DNA of 64,000 nt. Origin: Agarophyton chilense. Taxonomy: Eukaryota; Rhodophyta; Florideophyceae; Gracilariales; Gracilariaceae. Below are positions 20,801-32,200 of the stretch, one piece after another. The position numbers and the translations under genes were made by a program. Position 1 is the stretch's first letter, and each line of letters starts with the position of its first letter. The stretch covers positions 208,501 to 272,500 of the forward strand of contig JARGXX010000132.1 in NCBI GenBank assembly GCA_030374765.1, read 5' to 3'. A model generated the notes under the pieces. That model was not told the origin of the DNA. It ran no database searches and saw only the letters and a program-made list of their open reading frames with translations.

Positions 20801-23186
20801 GGCACTCCTTCTCGGAGACCGAGTATTTGCGCTCGTGGACGTTCAGCGTGCGAGACCAATAGCCAATTGGTTTGCGGTCCCTCTCGGGGGTGGTTTGGAA
20901 CAGTGCGCAGCCCACCTGGTGGTCGCTGGCGTCGGTGTCGATGGAGTAAGGAAGCCCAGGTTTGGGCAATGATAGGATGGGAGCTGTCGTAACTGCCTTA
21001 ATCAAGGAGCGAAAAGATTCCGACTGATCGGTGGTAAATGGCGCAAGCTTCGGTGGCTGGCCCTTCCGCAGTAGCGCGTTTAGCGGAGCGGCGATATCCG
21101 AGAAACTCGGTATAAACCGTCGATAGACGTTGACCAGACCTAAAAAGGATCGGAGCTCCGTTTGAGTACGGGGCTCCTTCGCCTCACAGAGGGACTTGAT
21201 ACGAACTTGTTCGATCATTAACCGTCCTGGACGGATGACGTGCCCGAGATACTTCACCGTGTCGGTGAAGAACTCGCACTTCCTCAACTTGAGGGTTATT
21301 CCTGCATCTCGCAGTACGGTCATCACGTCCCGCACGTGGGTCAGGTGATCGTCCAGGTTTCTGAAAAAGACAATGATGTCTTCCAAGTAGACAAGGCACG
21401 TGCGCCACTTGAAACGCGACATCAGTATGTCTATTGCCCTTTGAAAGGTGGCCAGTGCATTGGTTAAACCAAACGGCATCCGCTTGAAGCGGTAGGAACC
21501 CGAATGGCAAACAAACGCGGTTTTGTCTCGGTCCTCTTCCCGGACTGGGACTTGCCAGTAGCCCCAGTTAGCATCCAGAGCCGTAAACATGGTAGCGTCC
21601 CCGAGCGAGTCTATACACTCGTCCATGCGCGGAATCGGGTAGGTGTCCCTCACGGTGACGCCATTGAGGCGGCGGTAGTCAACGCAAAACCGCCACGTGC
21701 CGTCAGCCTTGAGGGCCAGCACCACCGGTGAAGCCCAAGGAGATTGGGCGGGCTCGATGACTCCAGCACGGAGCATCTTGTCCACCTGAAATTCTTCCTC
21801 CTCCCGAGCTTTCGGTCCCGCCCTGTAAGGGGGTTGTGCAACCGGACGTGCGTCCGGTAGCAAGTCTATCCGATGTTCGGTTGTATTGATCTCACCCAGT
21901 GAGCCGTCCCACATTGTGGTAAACTCGCGTAGCATTCCGCGTAAGCGGTCCCGGTGTGAGACTGGTACATGACTCAGGTCCAGGTCCTCGAGGGCCTTGA
22001 TCGGGTCTATCTTATCGTAGCTCGTAGGCTGTGCCCTGGTGTCAGGTGTGGGAACCGACGAGGTCGGAAATGCATCCGTCTTGACGGTTTTATCGAGCGC
22101 CAACTGCTGTGCCTCCCCGGAGGTTTCTGCACCGGATACCGGGAGACCATCCTCGGTAGAGGGAGTTATCCCGAGTACTTCGGCAGCCGTCACCTTTGTA
22201 GGGAGCATCGCGAGCAGGTGCGGCGTCACAGACCCAATGACTTGGTTCTTTGCCAGCATCTGGGGAGCCTTCCCCAGGTTGGCAACCAACACCCTGAAAG
22301 GGGAATTCGGCGTGACTTGCACGATTCCGTTCGCAACGGTTAACTGAAATTTCTCGTACAACGAGGGCAAGGGCTGAACAACCCGAAGACCGTGTTGACG
22401 GGAATTGACTGAAACCATAACCTGGCTCTCCGGGGGTATGGTTACTGACGAGGCAACGCGTAGCTTCGTAGAATCCCTGTTCGCCGGTGTGGGTTTCTGC
22501 GCAGCAGGTAGAGGAACGTGTTTCCTCGATGCCCGCTTCAGCGGTTGACGAACAATGGGGACGGTCGATCCGTCCTCAAGTTCCACCTGCTTAAGCCGTG
22601 GGCGGATGGCGTCGACAAACCTGTCGCAGTAGTCATATCCCAGTATAACTGGCGCGGCCACCGAGCGGCACACAATAAAAGTTAGTTTAACCACCATCCG
22701 CCATAGCCTGACGACCAGGTCGATCACACCAGCCGTTTTCAACGGGTTGTTATTGGCGTCCGACACGTCGGGTACCGTTTCAGAACGGATGAGTGACCGC
22801 AATGGCGGGGGTAAAACCGATTCCACAATAAAGTTCGGCCCAGCACCTGTATCCAGGACAGTGAGATGTCTCACCATAAACTGCGTGTGCAGACCAAGGT
22901 CAGCGTAAACCTTGTAGTTACGCTTGGCCATTACCAAGACTCTATCCGGGATCCGGTTATTTCTAATCCGTATCCATGGTCGACGCAACACACCGAGGTT
23001 TTTAGAGTCCGCGTCTGCGGTGTCCTTCCTTGTCAGGATTTCACCGGGGAGCGAGGCATCGGCGCCTCGGGCGTCGTCAGCCTCAACTCTGAGGACGCCT
23101 CTCCCGAAGGGGAGACTCCCTCTATTCTTTTCCCTGTACAGGGTCCTGGTCGGGCGAAGGCCCGACTTCCTCGGCAACGAGTGCAT
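17844..23186 (-). CDS. pol: Pol polyprotein with chromodomain
   Basis: 1780 residues, ATG at 23186. In order: retropepsin with LDTGA (111-115); reverse transcriptase (about 430-650); RNase H with DTDAS (about 750); integrase with an HHCC zinc domain (about 985-1030) and DDE core (about 1055-1155, including SDNGKQF and QSNGQVERFNR); a Pro/Ser/Arg-rich linker of several hundred residues; and a C-terminal chromodomain (about 1708-1765: YVLDRIVGH, WTRWYGY, EPIEHLP). A chromodomain at the pol end is the hallmark of chromoviruses and is thought to steer integration to marked chromatin. The linker is unusually long. Confidence 0.93.
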   Translation of the reverse strand: MHSLPRKSGLRPTRTLYREKNRGSLPFGRGVLRVEADDARGADASLPGEILTRKDTADADSKNLGVLRRPWIRIRNNRIPDRVLVMAKRNYKVYADLGLHTQFMVRHLTVLDTGAGPNFIVESVLPPPLRSLIRSETVPDVSDANNNPLKTAGVIDLVVRLWRMVVKLTFIVCRSVAAPVILGYDYCDRFVDAIRPRLKQVELEDGSTVPIVRQPLKRASRKHVPLPAAQKPTPANRDSTKLRVASSVTIPPESQVMVSVNSRQHGLRVVQPLPSLYEKFQLTVANGIVQVTPNSPFRVLVANLGKAPQMLAKNQVIGSVTPHLLAMLPTKVTAAEVLGITPSTEDGLPVSGAETSGEAQQLALDKTVKTDAFPTSSVPTPDTRAQPTSYDKIDPIKALEDLDLSHVPVSHRDRLRGMLREFTTMWDGSLGEINTTEHRIDLLPDARPVAQPPYRAGPKAREEEEFQVDKMLRAGVIEPAQSPWASPVVLALKADGTWRFCVDYRRLNGVTVRDTYPIPRMDECIDSLGDATMFTALDANWGYWQVPVREEDRDKTAFVCHSGSYRFKRMPFGLTNALATFQRAIDILMSRFKWRTCLVYLEDIIVFFRNLDDHLTHVRDVMTVLRDAGITLKLRKCEFFTDTVKYLGHVIRPGRLMIEQVRIKSLCEAKEPRTQTELRSFLGLVNVYRRFIPSFSDIAAPLNALLRKGQPPKLAPFTTDQSESFRSLIKAVTTAPILSLPKPGLPYSIDTDASDHQVGCALFQTTPERDRKPIGYWSRTLNVHERKYSVSEKECLTVVWALSTLRPYLMGVHFTVYTDHASLRWLLNIADPSGRLMRWRLRVSEFDFEVVYKKGVQNTQADALSRLPTTGEALADPEVDEIPCFTLEGETPTESDWPETGEDTMEMDELLAARENETPVPGTSVPISTEEMIREQFGHPFCTRIRARLNGGEDLPFEVNDIGYLVQTVDQRSQIVVPHTLQTRVLHLSHYPTLGGHSGGRKLYLTLRRDFYWPAMAVDCYATVQFCTQCAKNRVKLRKHSKRMKLFPARAPLEFVAIDIPGPLLKARKGNKFLLVITDRFSKLVRTVPLRKITAFTVANAFVTHWAFVYGPPIEVLSDNGKQFSSKFFQDVCRILDVKNLFTTTYHPQSNGQVERFNRTLLASLRSYVSDHPMTWDIYSDAITYAYNTQVHRTTGLTPFELVLSRTPPPVAVEPQHRVNSFPSVGQYRLKWKNWITKLVLVARKSMERAQAAYKRDFDNRLRGPLPAPPKPGTYVFVRREYYNPRTDKRHKLLPVAEGPFRVVSSLPGTVVVDKNGDNERLSQDRIVAAPPPQSENASAPVETASDTTGTTVALRPAVVPHPSRGLSDIPTLSEPPAMAETPGPRGQLPLRAPRSGIYTRHAVSPPSPVAPSKEGEGTRSIAEASPSQRKFNRTPRARPPSGHPASSPDVTPLPRDAAVNPNATQPRKGNQGARRPEAGKRDPTDAPHRVEATKGFPRIRGRTPSVSVDTGTPAGAAQAGLASHSVENGTNSMGEKGRNDKSKTASLAEQSEPTVRDGPTTRPQGHLTRAGDRTNGHPASRSLADSHPAEADRRDGEPLTAHGAPHSGNCPPMGMPHAATQAEASGKPSPGRKDPRKLAVRADFREAPTAQRKNYPAVPATSAKRYGSPGNPATTAERNDRPGDPEQATTSPAPRGAEARVTTTRQGRQVYVQEYVLDRIVGHSYDGHGVLHYWTRWYGYGPEWDTPEPIEHLPRSAVMRYHRLAGTALPPTLVNAQEG

Positions 23187-23204
23187 GATTCCGTTGCACG
23201 GTAG

Positions 23205-25232
23205 CTACCGCAGGAGCGGGTTGAGATCCACCAGCGTGGTTTGGCGCTGGTGCGGCGCGTGCCGGCTGAGCCGGTTTGTACCGAGAATTCGGAGTGTGAG
23301 CCAATGCGTTGGGGAAGTCCGTCTTCGCGCGGAGATATGACGTGAGTGGCACGGAGCCCTTCTCCTGCGGGAGAGGGCTTCGTAATTATCCACCACTCGC
23401 GCCATATCGCGTAGCGATAAAAGGCATCGCGGGGAAGTGTGCCCGCGCTCGTAGCACAAGTGGCACACCAACGTCACTCCCGCGTTTCGCGATACGGCAT
23501 TCCGAGCATCGGTGTATCTTCCGGGTTCCCGGTTTCCAACCCATCCAGGGCGCTGACTTCGTGTCATTCCGTTCGAGTACGGCATACGGGGGGCCGGAGT
23601 GCGGCGGTCATTAAGATAAAAGACCTGCCCGTTCTCCGTGTCCCTTGCGGTTGAGTCAACCGAGCCATCCGTCGTAGACGGTAATTCCGTTGTCGGAATA
23701 GATAAACCATCGTGATGGATGACATTCATATTGTCATAACCCTGTTTGGGGATGCCATCCGTCGCAAATGACGGTGAAGAAGGGTCCGACTCAAGCAGAA
23801 ATGCCTTAGCGGCCTTCGACCGGGTTCCCGGATTGCGTGCGCGTAGTGCATCTCCCTCTGCGCCGGCAAACTGTACGAGTTCAAGGTAGGTCACCTTCGG
23901 CTCTTGTTCCCTGTAACGGGCGACAAGAGTCTTGATGGATGGATCCAAGCCATCAATGAACATCGTACAGCGTTCCCCAGCGGGGTATACATTACCACAA
24001 CGGTGGAAAGCCTTATTCAGGCGTACCGAGTAATCGGTCTCGAGCTCGCCGGAGCGTTGTCGAGTGTCTCGCAAAGCGAGTATCGCCGCTTGTATCGCGG
24101 AGTTGGTTGCGTAGGAACGGAGGAGGTACTGCACGGCCTCGGGCCAGCAGGTCACACCTCCTTCGGAGGCTCGCGACGAGCCCCGAACCGACAAAAACTG
24201 ATCTTCAGCGACACCCCGTAGAAAGTAGGGTAGCGCCACGTAGGCTTGTCCTTCGTTCATTCCGAGTATATCGGCTTCCGCTACAAAGCGGTGTAGGAAA
24301 TCCAAGACCAGAATTGGATCATCCCCAGTAAAAGATTGGTTACGAAGTGAAAGCTGCATCCGCTTGATGCAGTCTTTCACTTTACCCGTGTCACGCGGTG
24401 TCCGACCTAAGGAGGAATCTTCTAGCCGGTAATACCGGTAAGACAGGAGTGTCCTGTACAGAGGGTCGGTGGGCTTCAGGGGTTTGAGGCCCGGATGTCG
24501 CCGACCCTTGGGGCGCGACCGGATGGCCCCGTAGGTGGCAGAGGACCGCTTTGAGCGGGAAGAGCGCCCATAACGATCCTGTGGGTCATCGCTCACCGAC
24601 GAATCAGAACTCTCCGAGTCACTCGGTTTACCGTCCGACTCAGATGATGAGTCGGACGGGGGTCCGTGCTTACGGTTAGAATCCCGGTTCTTCCGGCTCT
24701 TCCAGTTCCGCGACTGGGTCTCTCGATGAGAGACAACCGGTCTAGCCGCGTTCGCGGGCGAGGTTAACGTCCTCTCGACCGACTCAAGTCGGCTTCGGAG
24801 ACGCTCGAAGCGATTCTCCATACCTTCTGCGAAGGAAGACGGAGCGCCAAAACACTCGAGTAGTGTATTGACGTCCGACCGCAATACGCGGATATCCTCG
24901 GCTAACTCACTTGTAGGGGGGTTAGCGAGGCTTCCTCGTAAAGAAGTGAATTCCCTCGAGAGGGTATTGTGAGCAGCCCGCAGGGAGCGGAGCTGCTCTT
25001 CCAAGCGTACAACCCGCGCTTGGTCGACCAACCGCGGAGGCGGAGAAACCACCGTTGCGACGGTCGTTAACCCGGAATCGGGCTGCGGGTCTTCAGTGCC
25101 GGTGACTGGTATCTCCCGGGAAGCCGGTGTTGGAGCCAGGGCCTGTGGAACATCAGTGCCCCTGGCATCACCGCTCTGGTGGGAACGGCTGCGTGTTGCA
25201 GGAGGCTCCAAGCTAGGCGGTTTCCTTGGCAT
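23205..25232 (-). CDS. gag: Gag of the complete Ty3/gypsy element
   Basis: 675 residues from the first ATG after the primer-binding site (25232). An N-terminal low-complexity part is followed by a coiled-coil-like stretch (about 70-130), a Ser/Asp-rich acidic patch, a helical capsid-like region, and near residue 590 a CCHC zinc knuckle (CHLCYERGHTSPRC) that would bind RNA. It is the structural protein of the particle. Its stop lies 18 nt before the pol ATG. The open frame extends further upstream into the LTR but without an ATG after the primer site. Confidence 0.85.
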   Translation of the reverse strand: MPRKPPSLEPPATRSRSHQSGDARGTDVPQALAPTPASREIPVTGTEDPQPDSGLTTVATVVSPPPRLVDQARVVRLEEQLRSLRAAHNTLSREFTSLRGSLANPPTSELAEDIRVLRSDVNTLLECFGAPSSFAEGMENRFERLRSRLESVERTLTSPANAARPVVSHRETQSRNWKSRKNRDSNRKHGPPSDSSSESDGKPSDSESSDSSVSDDPQDRYGRSSRSKRSSATYGAIRSRPKGRRHPGLKPLKPTDPLYRTLLSYRYYRLEDSSLGRTPRDTGKVKDCIKRMQLSLRNQSFTGDDPILVLDFLHRFVAEADILGMNEGQAYVALPYFLRGVAEDQFLSVRGSSRASEGGVTCWPEAVQYLLRSYATNSAIQAAILALRDTRQRSGELETDYSVRLNKAFHRCGNVYPAGERCTMFIDGLDPSIKTLVARYREQEPKVTYLELVQFAGAEGDALRARNPGTRSKAAKAFLLESDPSSPSFATDGIPKQGYDNMNVIHHDGLSIPTTELPSTTDGSVDSTARDTENGQVFYLNDRRTPAPRMPYSNGMTRSQRPGWVGNREPGRYTDARNAVSRNAGVTLVCHLCYERGHTSPRCLLSLRDMARVVDNYEALSRRRRAPCHSRHISARRRTSPTHWLTLRILGTNRLSRHAPHQRQTTLVDLNPLLR

Positions 25233-25334
25233 TGGCCACACCGTCTCGACGGAAGAATAGAAAGCAAACCGGTGAGACCGGAGAAAACCCGTTAAACGGA
25301 AAACAACCTCAGAGAGGACACAAGCGGTCTTGAC

Positions 25335-25352
25335 TTCTAAGTCGGGAGACCA
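25335..25352 (-). other. Primer-binding site candidate
   Basis: TGGTCTCCCGACTTAGAA on the minus strand starts three bases inside the 5' LTR. It begins with TGG as expected for pairing to a tRNA 3' CCA end. The same 18 bases follow the 5' LTR of the other Ty3/gypsy element (42847-42864). I cannot name the tRNA from sequence alone. Confidence 0.7.
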
Positions 25353-25355
25353 ATT

Positions 25356-26219
25356 TGTAGGACAATGCCCCAAGGGGGAAAACCTACGAAGACGTCTGGA
25401 TCTTCCTCTCACGAGGTAACCGGCGCGGTAGAGCCCTCCCAGGGATCGGCGCGCAATGCCGGGTGTAAGCCGGAGCCGAACCGTCGCGACGGACGCAGGG
25501 AGGCTGAAAGAAGCCGAGAATATCCGCCGAAGCGGTGCTTGCGTATCCTCTGAGGAGGCAAAACCCACGAGAGTGGCGAGCGCAACAGGTGTCAGTGCGA
25601 GCCGCAAGAGCGGAAATTGCCCAATGAAGGGGAGGAAAAGGGAAGGAAAATGGGAACGGAGGCAAGAGGGCGAGGTTGACCACGAGTCGCAAGAGGGGAC
25701 TCGGGAATAGCCGGCACTGCCGGGTGTAGCAAACCGTATACACGGGCGGAACCACGAAAGCGGGAATAGATACCCAACACACGAAGGCTGCTTGAACGTC
25801 CAAGGGGGTTGGGAAGCCGTGCACCACGGGAAATCCCTCCGTAAGGAGTTGTATATCCGCGCAGGCGGTTTGATTCAGAGCCAAGATCTGGAAGACCAAG
25901 ATCACCCTTGTTGGGGAGACTTTACTGGACCGGCGGCCGCGAGGCCGGCGGCCTAAGTACTGTTGTCACCGTAGAATACAATAAATAAAGTCTATCCTAA
26001 ATAGCTAAATGTCCGTCTAACAAAAGGGGCCAATCTGGCGGCCACGTGTCGCACGGGCGCTGCGGCCACGTGTATGGCACCCGGTCCCGCCGGTGCATCA
26101 CCGGCGTTCCGGGTGTCGCCGTGAAAGCGGATGTCTCCTACTCATAACGAGGTTGCACGCCGGAGGCTCCGGAAAAAACTTAAGTCCCCAAAAACCTCCC
26201 TGGAGGACGTTGCTCTTCA
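25356..26219 (-). repeat. 5' LTR of the complete Ty3/gypsy element
   Basis: 864 bp, TG...CA ends on the minus strand, followed after three bases by the primer-binding site. The pairing with 14848-15688 and the GGGTT duplication outside both define the element. Confidence 0.93.
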
Positions 26220-29219
26220 GGGTTAAATGACAAATCAAGGTTATATCTAGATATTATTATGTACGGCGCTCACCTTTGTGCACAGTTTATAAGGCACAGA
26301 GAGGGGCGCTGACTCTCAAGTAAAGGAGACAAGAAACGGGTTCACAACTGACTTGTTCCTTGTTCAGGGTTCCCTAACCGGATATCCGGACAAGTTACAA
26401 CAAGTAGTTGTCCGTTCCATAGTACCAAACAGCCTCATTGGTGAGTGGGGCCTTACGACCCCCATGCTAGCTCGCTAGTGTTGTGCTCTACCACATCTTC
26501 CCCTTTGCCCCAAGCACCCATTCGGCAGTCCCGAACACTATCGTAGGTGTCTGCTCTCTCCGTAGAGTGGATAATACATTTGTCAGCAACCTTGGTGATT
26601 GGGATTCCTTTTCTCCACGTAGATGAGTTTTCGAGCCGCAATCAAAGCAAGTCACCTCCAAGTATCTCTTTTTGAAAAACAACGCTTGCTCCACAACATT
26701 TCGAAAGGTACGAGCCTAATTAGTATTATTATTCCTCTTCTTCTTTTTTTTCATATGAGAACCACAATTTGAAGAGCCTGGTGCTGGGCCACGTTTTGAG
26801 CGGGATCCAACTGGTGCTCTCAGACTTGGCAGCTTCTGAAGGTTCTAGTTAAACACGGAATCCACATCGTTACGAGTGAAATGGGGTTTGATGCCTTTTT
26901 GGATATCGTCAGGGAGCGAACCACCTTCAAGGCATTATCAAAATGGAAAATTACATGACTTTGTGAAGAGAATCAAATAGCCTTAACGAAGTTTTCTAAA
27001 CTCTTCGTCGATGATACGTATTACTTTCGATATGGCATCTAAAAGAGTGTCCGGAAATTTTTTCTAAGTATCACGGAGGCTTTCGACAAGCTTGAGGCTT
27101 TGGACTGATTTTGGTAATGAAAGAGTCTAAAAGCTTTCGTGAACTTCTGCCCACATTTGTGAAGCTGACAGAGAACATTGTAAATACCGGGAACCTTTTT
27201 ATCAATTGAATTCCTGGTTGGCTTCAATCGATGGTCAGCTTTGCTGCTTCGCTGCATCGCTACTAACCGGCAAAAAGCGTTATTTATCGTGCTTTTCGGA
27301 AAACAGACATTCTCCAGGAACATAAATGCAAAAATCTGTTTCATTTGAGAAGGAAATATTGTTTCGATGTTTACAAGATGCTAAAAACAATATTCTACAA
27401 AAATCGCGTAGAAATTTTTTTTAGATCTTTTAATTTCCGACGATGGTGTTATATAACCTTCTGAAAATAGTAGATGAGTCTAGCAACCATTTACGTTAGA
27501 AAATGGAATAAAACGAAATCGAGTATGTACTTGACGGCTTTCAATTGTTGTTTTGTTTATAGTCTTTTTTTTTTCAGTTGAGCTAAATTCACGAGAGATT
27601 GATGAAAAAAAGCTAAACGAAGATTGAAAAATGGTTGGAGAGTGGGGTAGACTGATTTTTATGGGTCATTTAAGCTCTTTCTAGGGGCTTTTTTTCATAA
27701 TGTCAACTCGATTGGGGACATAATGAAGCCAAAGCTGGGCGTCTTCATTGACAGAAAATGTTGTTGGATGTAATCTAAAAAGTATGGTTTTATTAAAGTC
27801 ATGGGCCCATAGCTATCGTTTTTGTGGGGAATCATTACGCAGGTGAACTGTCTGAGAATGCTTGCGAATTCTCAAAGCGGGACGAAGTGCTCCGTTCACC
27901 TTGGAGCGCCAAGTTCCCACTGGCCGCTTCGGAGCTTAGTTTATTTGTTCCGGGAGCTGCGCGCGGCGTCAGGCGCGCAATCTCCTACAGCGCTGAGCTG
28001 TTTTGTTGCGTGTACGCCGTGGCCCAGTCAAGGTTCCAACATGTACACCGAACCGCACACCCCAATGCTTTCGCCTAATTTTGTCTCTACACCGACACAG
28101 CAAAAGAGTTTGTTGCTGTTTAACTCAGAGTTAATGACCTGAATGTTGTTGTAAGGTCTGGGGTTAATGTTGATGGGACCGAGGCGCGATATCTTACCTC
28201 AGGTCTTAGCGAGATATTGTTGAATAAATGCCAAGGTCGGCATGAGAGCGCATTTCAGCTGTGATTGACTAGCAACCACAGCGGCGCTGCCTCAGAGTTT
28301 ATGGCAATATTTGCAAACGCTTCTGGTAGAGACTCCGAACCCGGAGCCTCCATTCGCGCTGCGCCGTTCCGTCCCCGGAACGGTCGTTGTCAAAACTCGT
28401 AGTGCTGTGCACGTACCGCAAAGTGTGCGTAGTTGGCTGCAATTCAACATTTTGTCCCGAAGCATGTACTAGGAATGAGCTTTGATGCCGTCCTCTAACG
28501 AAGTTTCAGGGCTGCTTCGACACACCTTTGAAAACGACAACGAGGAGCATCGGTACCTTTTCCGCAACATTTGTTGTAGATGGCTTCAATCCAATTTCGG
28601 CTTAGTTGCAGGAAATCTACGCAATCGGGTACCCACTGCTCCAACTGCGGTCGGAACGAAAAGACTGCCACATAAGGTTCTCATTGGCTATTTAGAGTTA
28701 GGTCTGCTCGGTGTCAGCGTTTACAATAATCTTCAGATACATTCGACATCAAGGTCGGTCAACTATTCACCAACGTTACCGTCCCATTTCTCCGCATAGG
28801 AGGGTACGCACATAACACACGCATGCTCGTGCAGCAGCACCAATTCCAATGAGCCTGCGTAACTCAGATCGTGAAGACACCTCAAAGAAAGCCAATGAAA
28901 TCCGCGAAATACACCAGCGCATTCCTCTCCTTCTCTCCCGGTTCATGCCCAACGCTTCTGACTTGCCACAGGAGCCAGGGAACGCGGCAAATAGATGGCG
29001 CCTCGCCTAACTGTTCCTTTATTCGCTATTGAGTAAATAAGGCCTTCCACTCTGCATTGCATTCAGAAGATAAGCGAACCTGCAATGCCCATCAGGCCTT
29101 ACCGCCGTTTTCAATGTGCTCAAATGACAACATCCCTGTCAAAACTTAGAAACGGAAGCAATGTGGATCAATTTTTAGCCTGAGCTAGATCCTTCAAAAC
29201 AGAGATCGCTGGCTTGAAA
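26220..29219. other. Gene-poor stretch
   Basis: Three kilobases between the Ty3/gypsy element and VPS54. The 26.22-26.46 kb part has a TATA-like motif and the palindrome CCGGATATCCGG and could be an LTR remnant, but no partner was found. 26.9-27.8 kb is AT-rich. A frame at 28485-28799 (+, 104 residues, ATG start) has no recognisable domain. Nothing here is supported as a gene. Confidence 0.4.
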
Positions 29220-32200
29220 CTAAGGAGATTCGGCGGAAGAGTCTTTCGGAAATGCTTCCTGCGCTGGGTCCTGTGTTTCGTTAGTCTCGAGCTTCTCCGC
29301 GATATCAAGCATCCTTTCTGATCTACCCTGCGCGTCTTCATTGCAGTTGCTTTCTAGGTTAGAGGTCACTTTGCATTCAACAGATTCTTCTTTTGTTACG
29401 TCAGGCAACGGATTCTCTTCTAGCTTTTTATCGTGTTCAGTGTCCGAGGTTCGCTTGGCTACCAAGCCATCACTCTTTTGTGGCTCAAATTGACTTGGAT
29501 CCGGACCAGAAAGGTTTTGAGAATCATGGCTGGTCTTCTCGTCATTCCCAGGATCTATATGTTCTTCTCCTGATAGTCTCTCTGGAGAGTCCGCATGCTC
29601 ATTTGCATTGGAGGAGGGCAAACCATCTTTCGGGCCCTCGAGCGTAGTTGTCTCGTGCAAATGTCCAGGTGTAGCCAACACCACCGATGAATCTGTCGGT
29701 GGCTCTTCCTCAGCCTGGTTGCTTAAGGGCTTGAAGTCAATACTTCCTTCGTTCACAAGCTTGTTCACATTCGCTAAACCCTGGACTGATGGGTTGCTTT
29801 CAACTTCAATATGCTGTTCTCTCCCAGATTTACCTTGTTTTGATAATGACGGCGCCTCAGACAATAGCCCTTTTCCGGTTAGTGGATTTTGGATGTTTGC
29901 ATCAGCGCTTTGAATGGTCTTTAAATCTGTAGATGAACAGGGCACGGGCTTCTTTCCAGACGAATGTTCATCGGCGGAATCCAATGGTTTATCATGATCT
30001 GTTGAGTTCGCTGATCTTGAATTATTATCAGAAGACAAACTTTTTGTAGTTGACAGTGAGCTCGGTTTATTCTCCAGCGTCGTTGCCTCTTTCGGTTTAG
30101 CCGGACCGCCACTCTTCGACTCGGAAGATTTTAAGTCAACGGTAGCGACTGATTTCTGAGAATTCCCATTAGGAGACGTCGGGGCTTCAGAATTGGGACC
30201 CTCTTTCGGTTCACCCGGTTTTCCACTCTTCGACTCAGAAGATTTCGAGTCACCGACAGCAACCGATTTCTTCGAATTTTCGTTTGGAGACGGCGGAGTT
30301 CCCGACCTGCGATCCTCTTTCGGCTTAGGTGGGAGCGGACTCTTGATTCCCGTCTCGAAGAAATCTTTTGCAAAGCGAATATACAGTCTGGACAAGGGCT
30401 TAAACGAATCCGGATTAGCAGTGAAGACATCCAAGGCTTTTAGCCGGTTGTGAAGACATGCAACGTCCTTTGCAACTCGTACTCTTATCCATTCCTCGCC
30501 ACCATCTAGGGACCCATACGCCTCAGTTAGATGTGTTCCATACGCAGCACAAACACGCTGAAAGATATCGAAGACTTCCCTCTTCGGTAACACAGACCAC
30601 AGAATCCGATGTAAAACAGATGCTTCTTTAGCCAAGGTAACTGCATACATGCTTGGCATTTCGAATCGCTCCATTTCCTGCTGCTTGCTCCATGGCAAGG
30701 ATTTCATGGTCTTCTCATGAGCCTCAAGACGATCCATCATGATTGCCAAAATCTTTGCCAGTAGCTGTGCATGGTGATCTCGAAGGTCTTTCTCAGATCT
30801 CTTGACTAGAGGCAGAATGAGCTTGACTTGAGTTCCAGTTAGCGCTTTTTCCAATGGACTATTGACATGTTTTGCCAAAGCAGCTGCGAGGGCGATTGTA
30901 CGGGAAGCAAGAGATAGATGCCTTGCTGTTATTGACCGCAAAGCAGACCATTGCAATGCAGCCGCGCCAAGTATTGCTTTTCCGACAAGCGAATTAAAGA
31001 GACGACAATAGTCATTACCGCGTCTCCCAAACTCGGACCCCAGAGCCGGTGACTTTTCAGTCAATAATGAATATGCGCACATGGAGCGGACATACCGCAC
31101 ACCAGTTGCAACCGTTTTAAATACCTCGTCGAGGATGGTGATCGATCCTTTAGCAGCATTTGGCTGTGCTGTCTTTGAAGCTGTTGAATCGCTTTCGTCC
31201 TCAGGGTCAACCTCCGCAGGGGGGCCAACAACTGCATTCAACAAAAACGTGGTAGCATCTGTAGCCCGAACCTCCTGCCATCGGTCCGATCGTATCGTTC
31301 TTGTGAGCGTATCAACATGCGCTTTGTGAAAGGCTCCTAAGAATGCAACTTGTTTCTCAGATATCTTAGCTCGCAATGCACTACGCTTCTTTTCAACGAA
31401 AAACATGTTTTCAAGCTCTTCTGCAAGCTGCTCCAGAGATCTTACCTCTTCTGCAAATCGAAGCGCAGCTTTGAACTCATCAAAACAGTTTTCCACTGTT
31501 AATTCGTTTTCAGGCGTGATGACTATAAACGTGCGTTCTTGAAGGGTGTCATGAACAGACCAGTTCGTCAACATGCGATCAACTACATTTGAAACAAGTT
31601 CATCAAGATCGGCGTGCGCTTCTCGCATTTGAATCTTCCAGGCCTCTGGAGGTTCTTTGTCGGCGTTCTTTGGAGATGTATCGCTTTCACTTTGAGCGCA
31701 ATGAATAATATTAGCCAGAAGAACGGCACGGGAAGCACTTGTCTTAGCATGTTTTGCAGCGTTGCTGAGAGAAGTAACATTTGCTAATTCTCTCGCCAAA
31801 CCATCCTTGATTTCACGCATAAAGTATCTACTGAGCAATGGTAACCGGCCCATTCGGTTAACAAGCGAAACGACATGATTGAGGGTAAGTTCGTTGTTTT
31901 CCATCAAAGCGAGTCGGAATTGTTGCCGCAGAGCGTTATCAATCTGTTCCACGGACTGCGCGAGACGTGCGCGAATGGGACCAAGAGCTTTTAAGGAAGA
32001 TAGATGATGATCGGAAAGCGCTGTCTTCGCATTCGCTACGGTGTCAATGGCTGCTGAGTATTCTCCGCTATCCAACAAGATAGAAACGTCTGATGGAGCA
32101 TTTGCAACGGTGTGTACGCGATTCAAAGCAGCTTTCACCGCATTTAGATTGGCTTGAATCTGAGTGAGACGCTGTACTGCCAAGATGGGCGATGTGACGG

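Larger units (their letters stand above)
14848..26219 (-). mobile_element. Chromodomain Ty3/gypsy LTR retrotransposon, looks whole
   Basis: An 11.4-kb element in minus orientation bounded by LTRs (14848-15688 and 25356-26219) and flanked by a perfect 5-bp target duplication, GGGTT (14843-14847 and 26220-26224). In element order: 5' LTR, primer-binding site, gag, pol (protease, RT, RNase H, integrase, chromodomain), then a long region with an ORF running the opposite way, a polypurine tract and the 3' LTR. Gag and pol are long open frames, so it looks whole. The LTRs differ by about 21 substitutions and one indel of about 23 bp, some 2.5%, so it is fairly young; no rate is known to me to turn that into years. 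Confidence 0.93.

Noticed and set aside
27822-28142. 106-residue frame in the gene-poor stretch
   Set aside because: No ATG at its start and no motif; composition looks non-coding.
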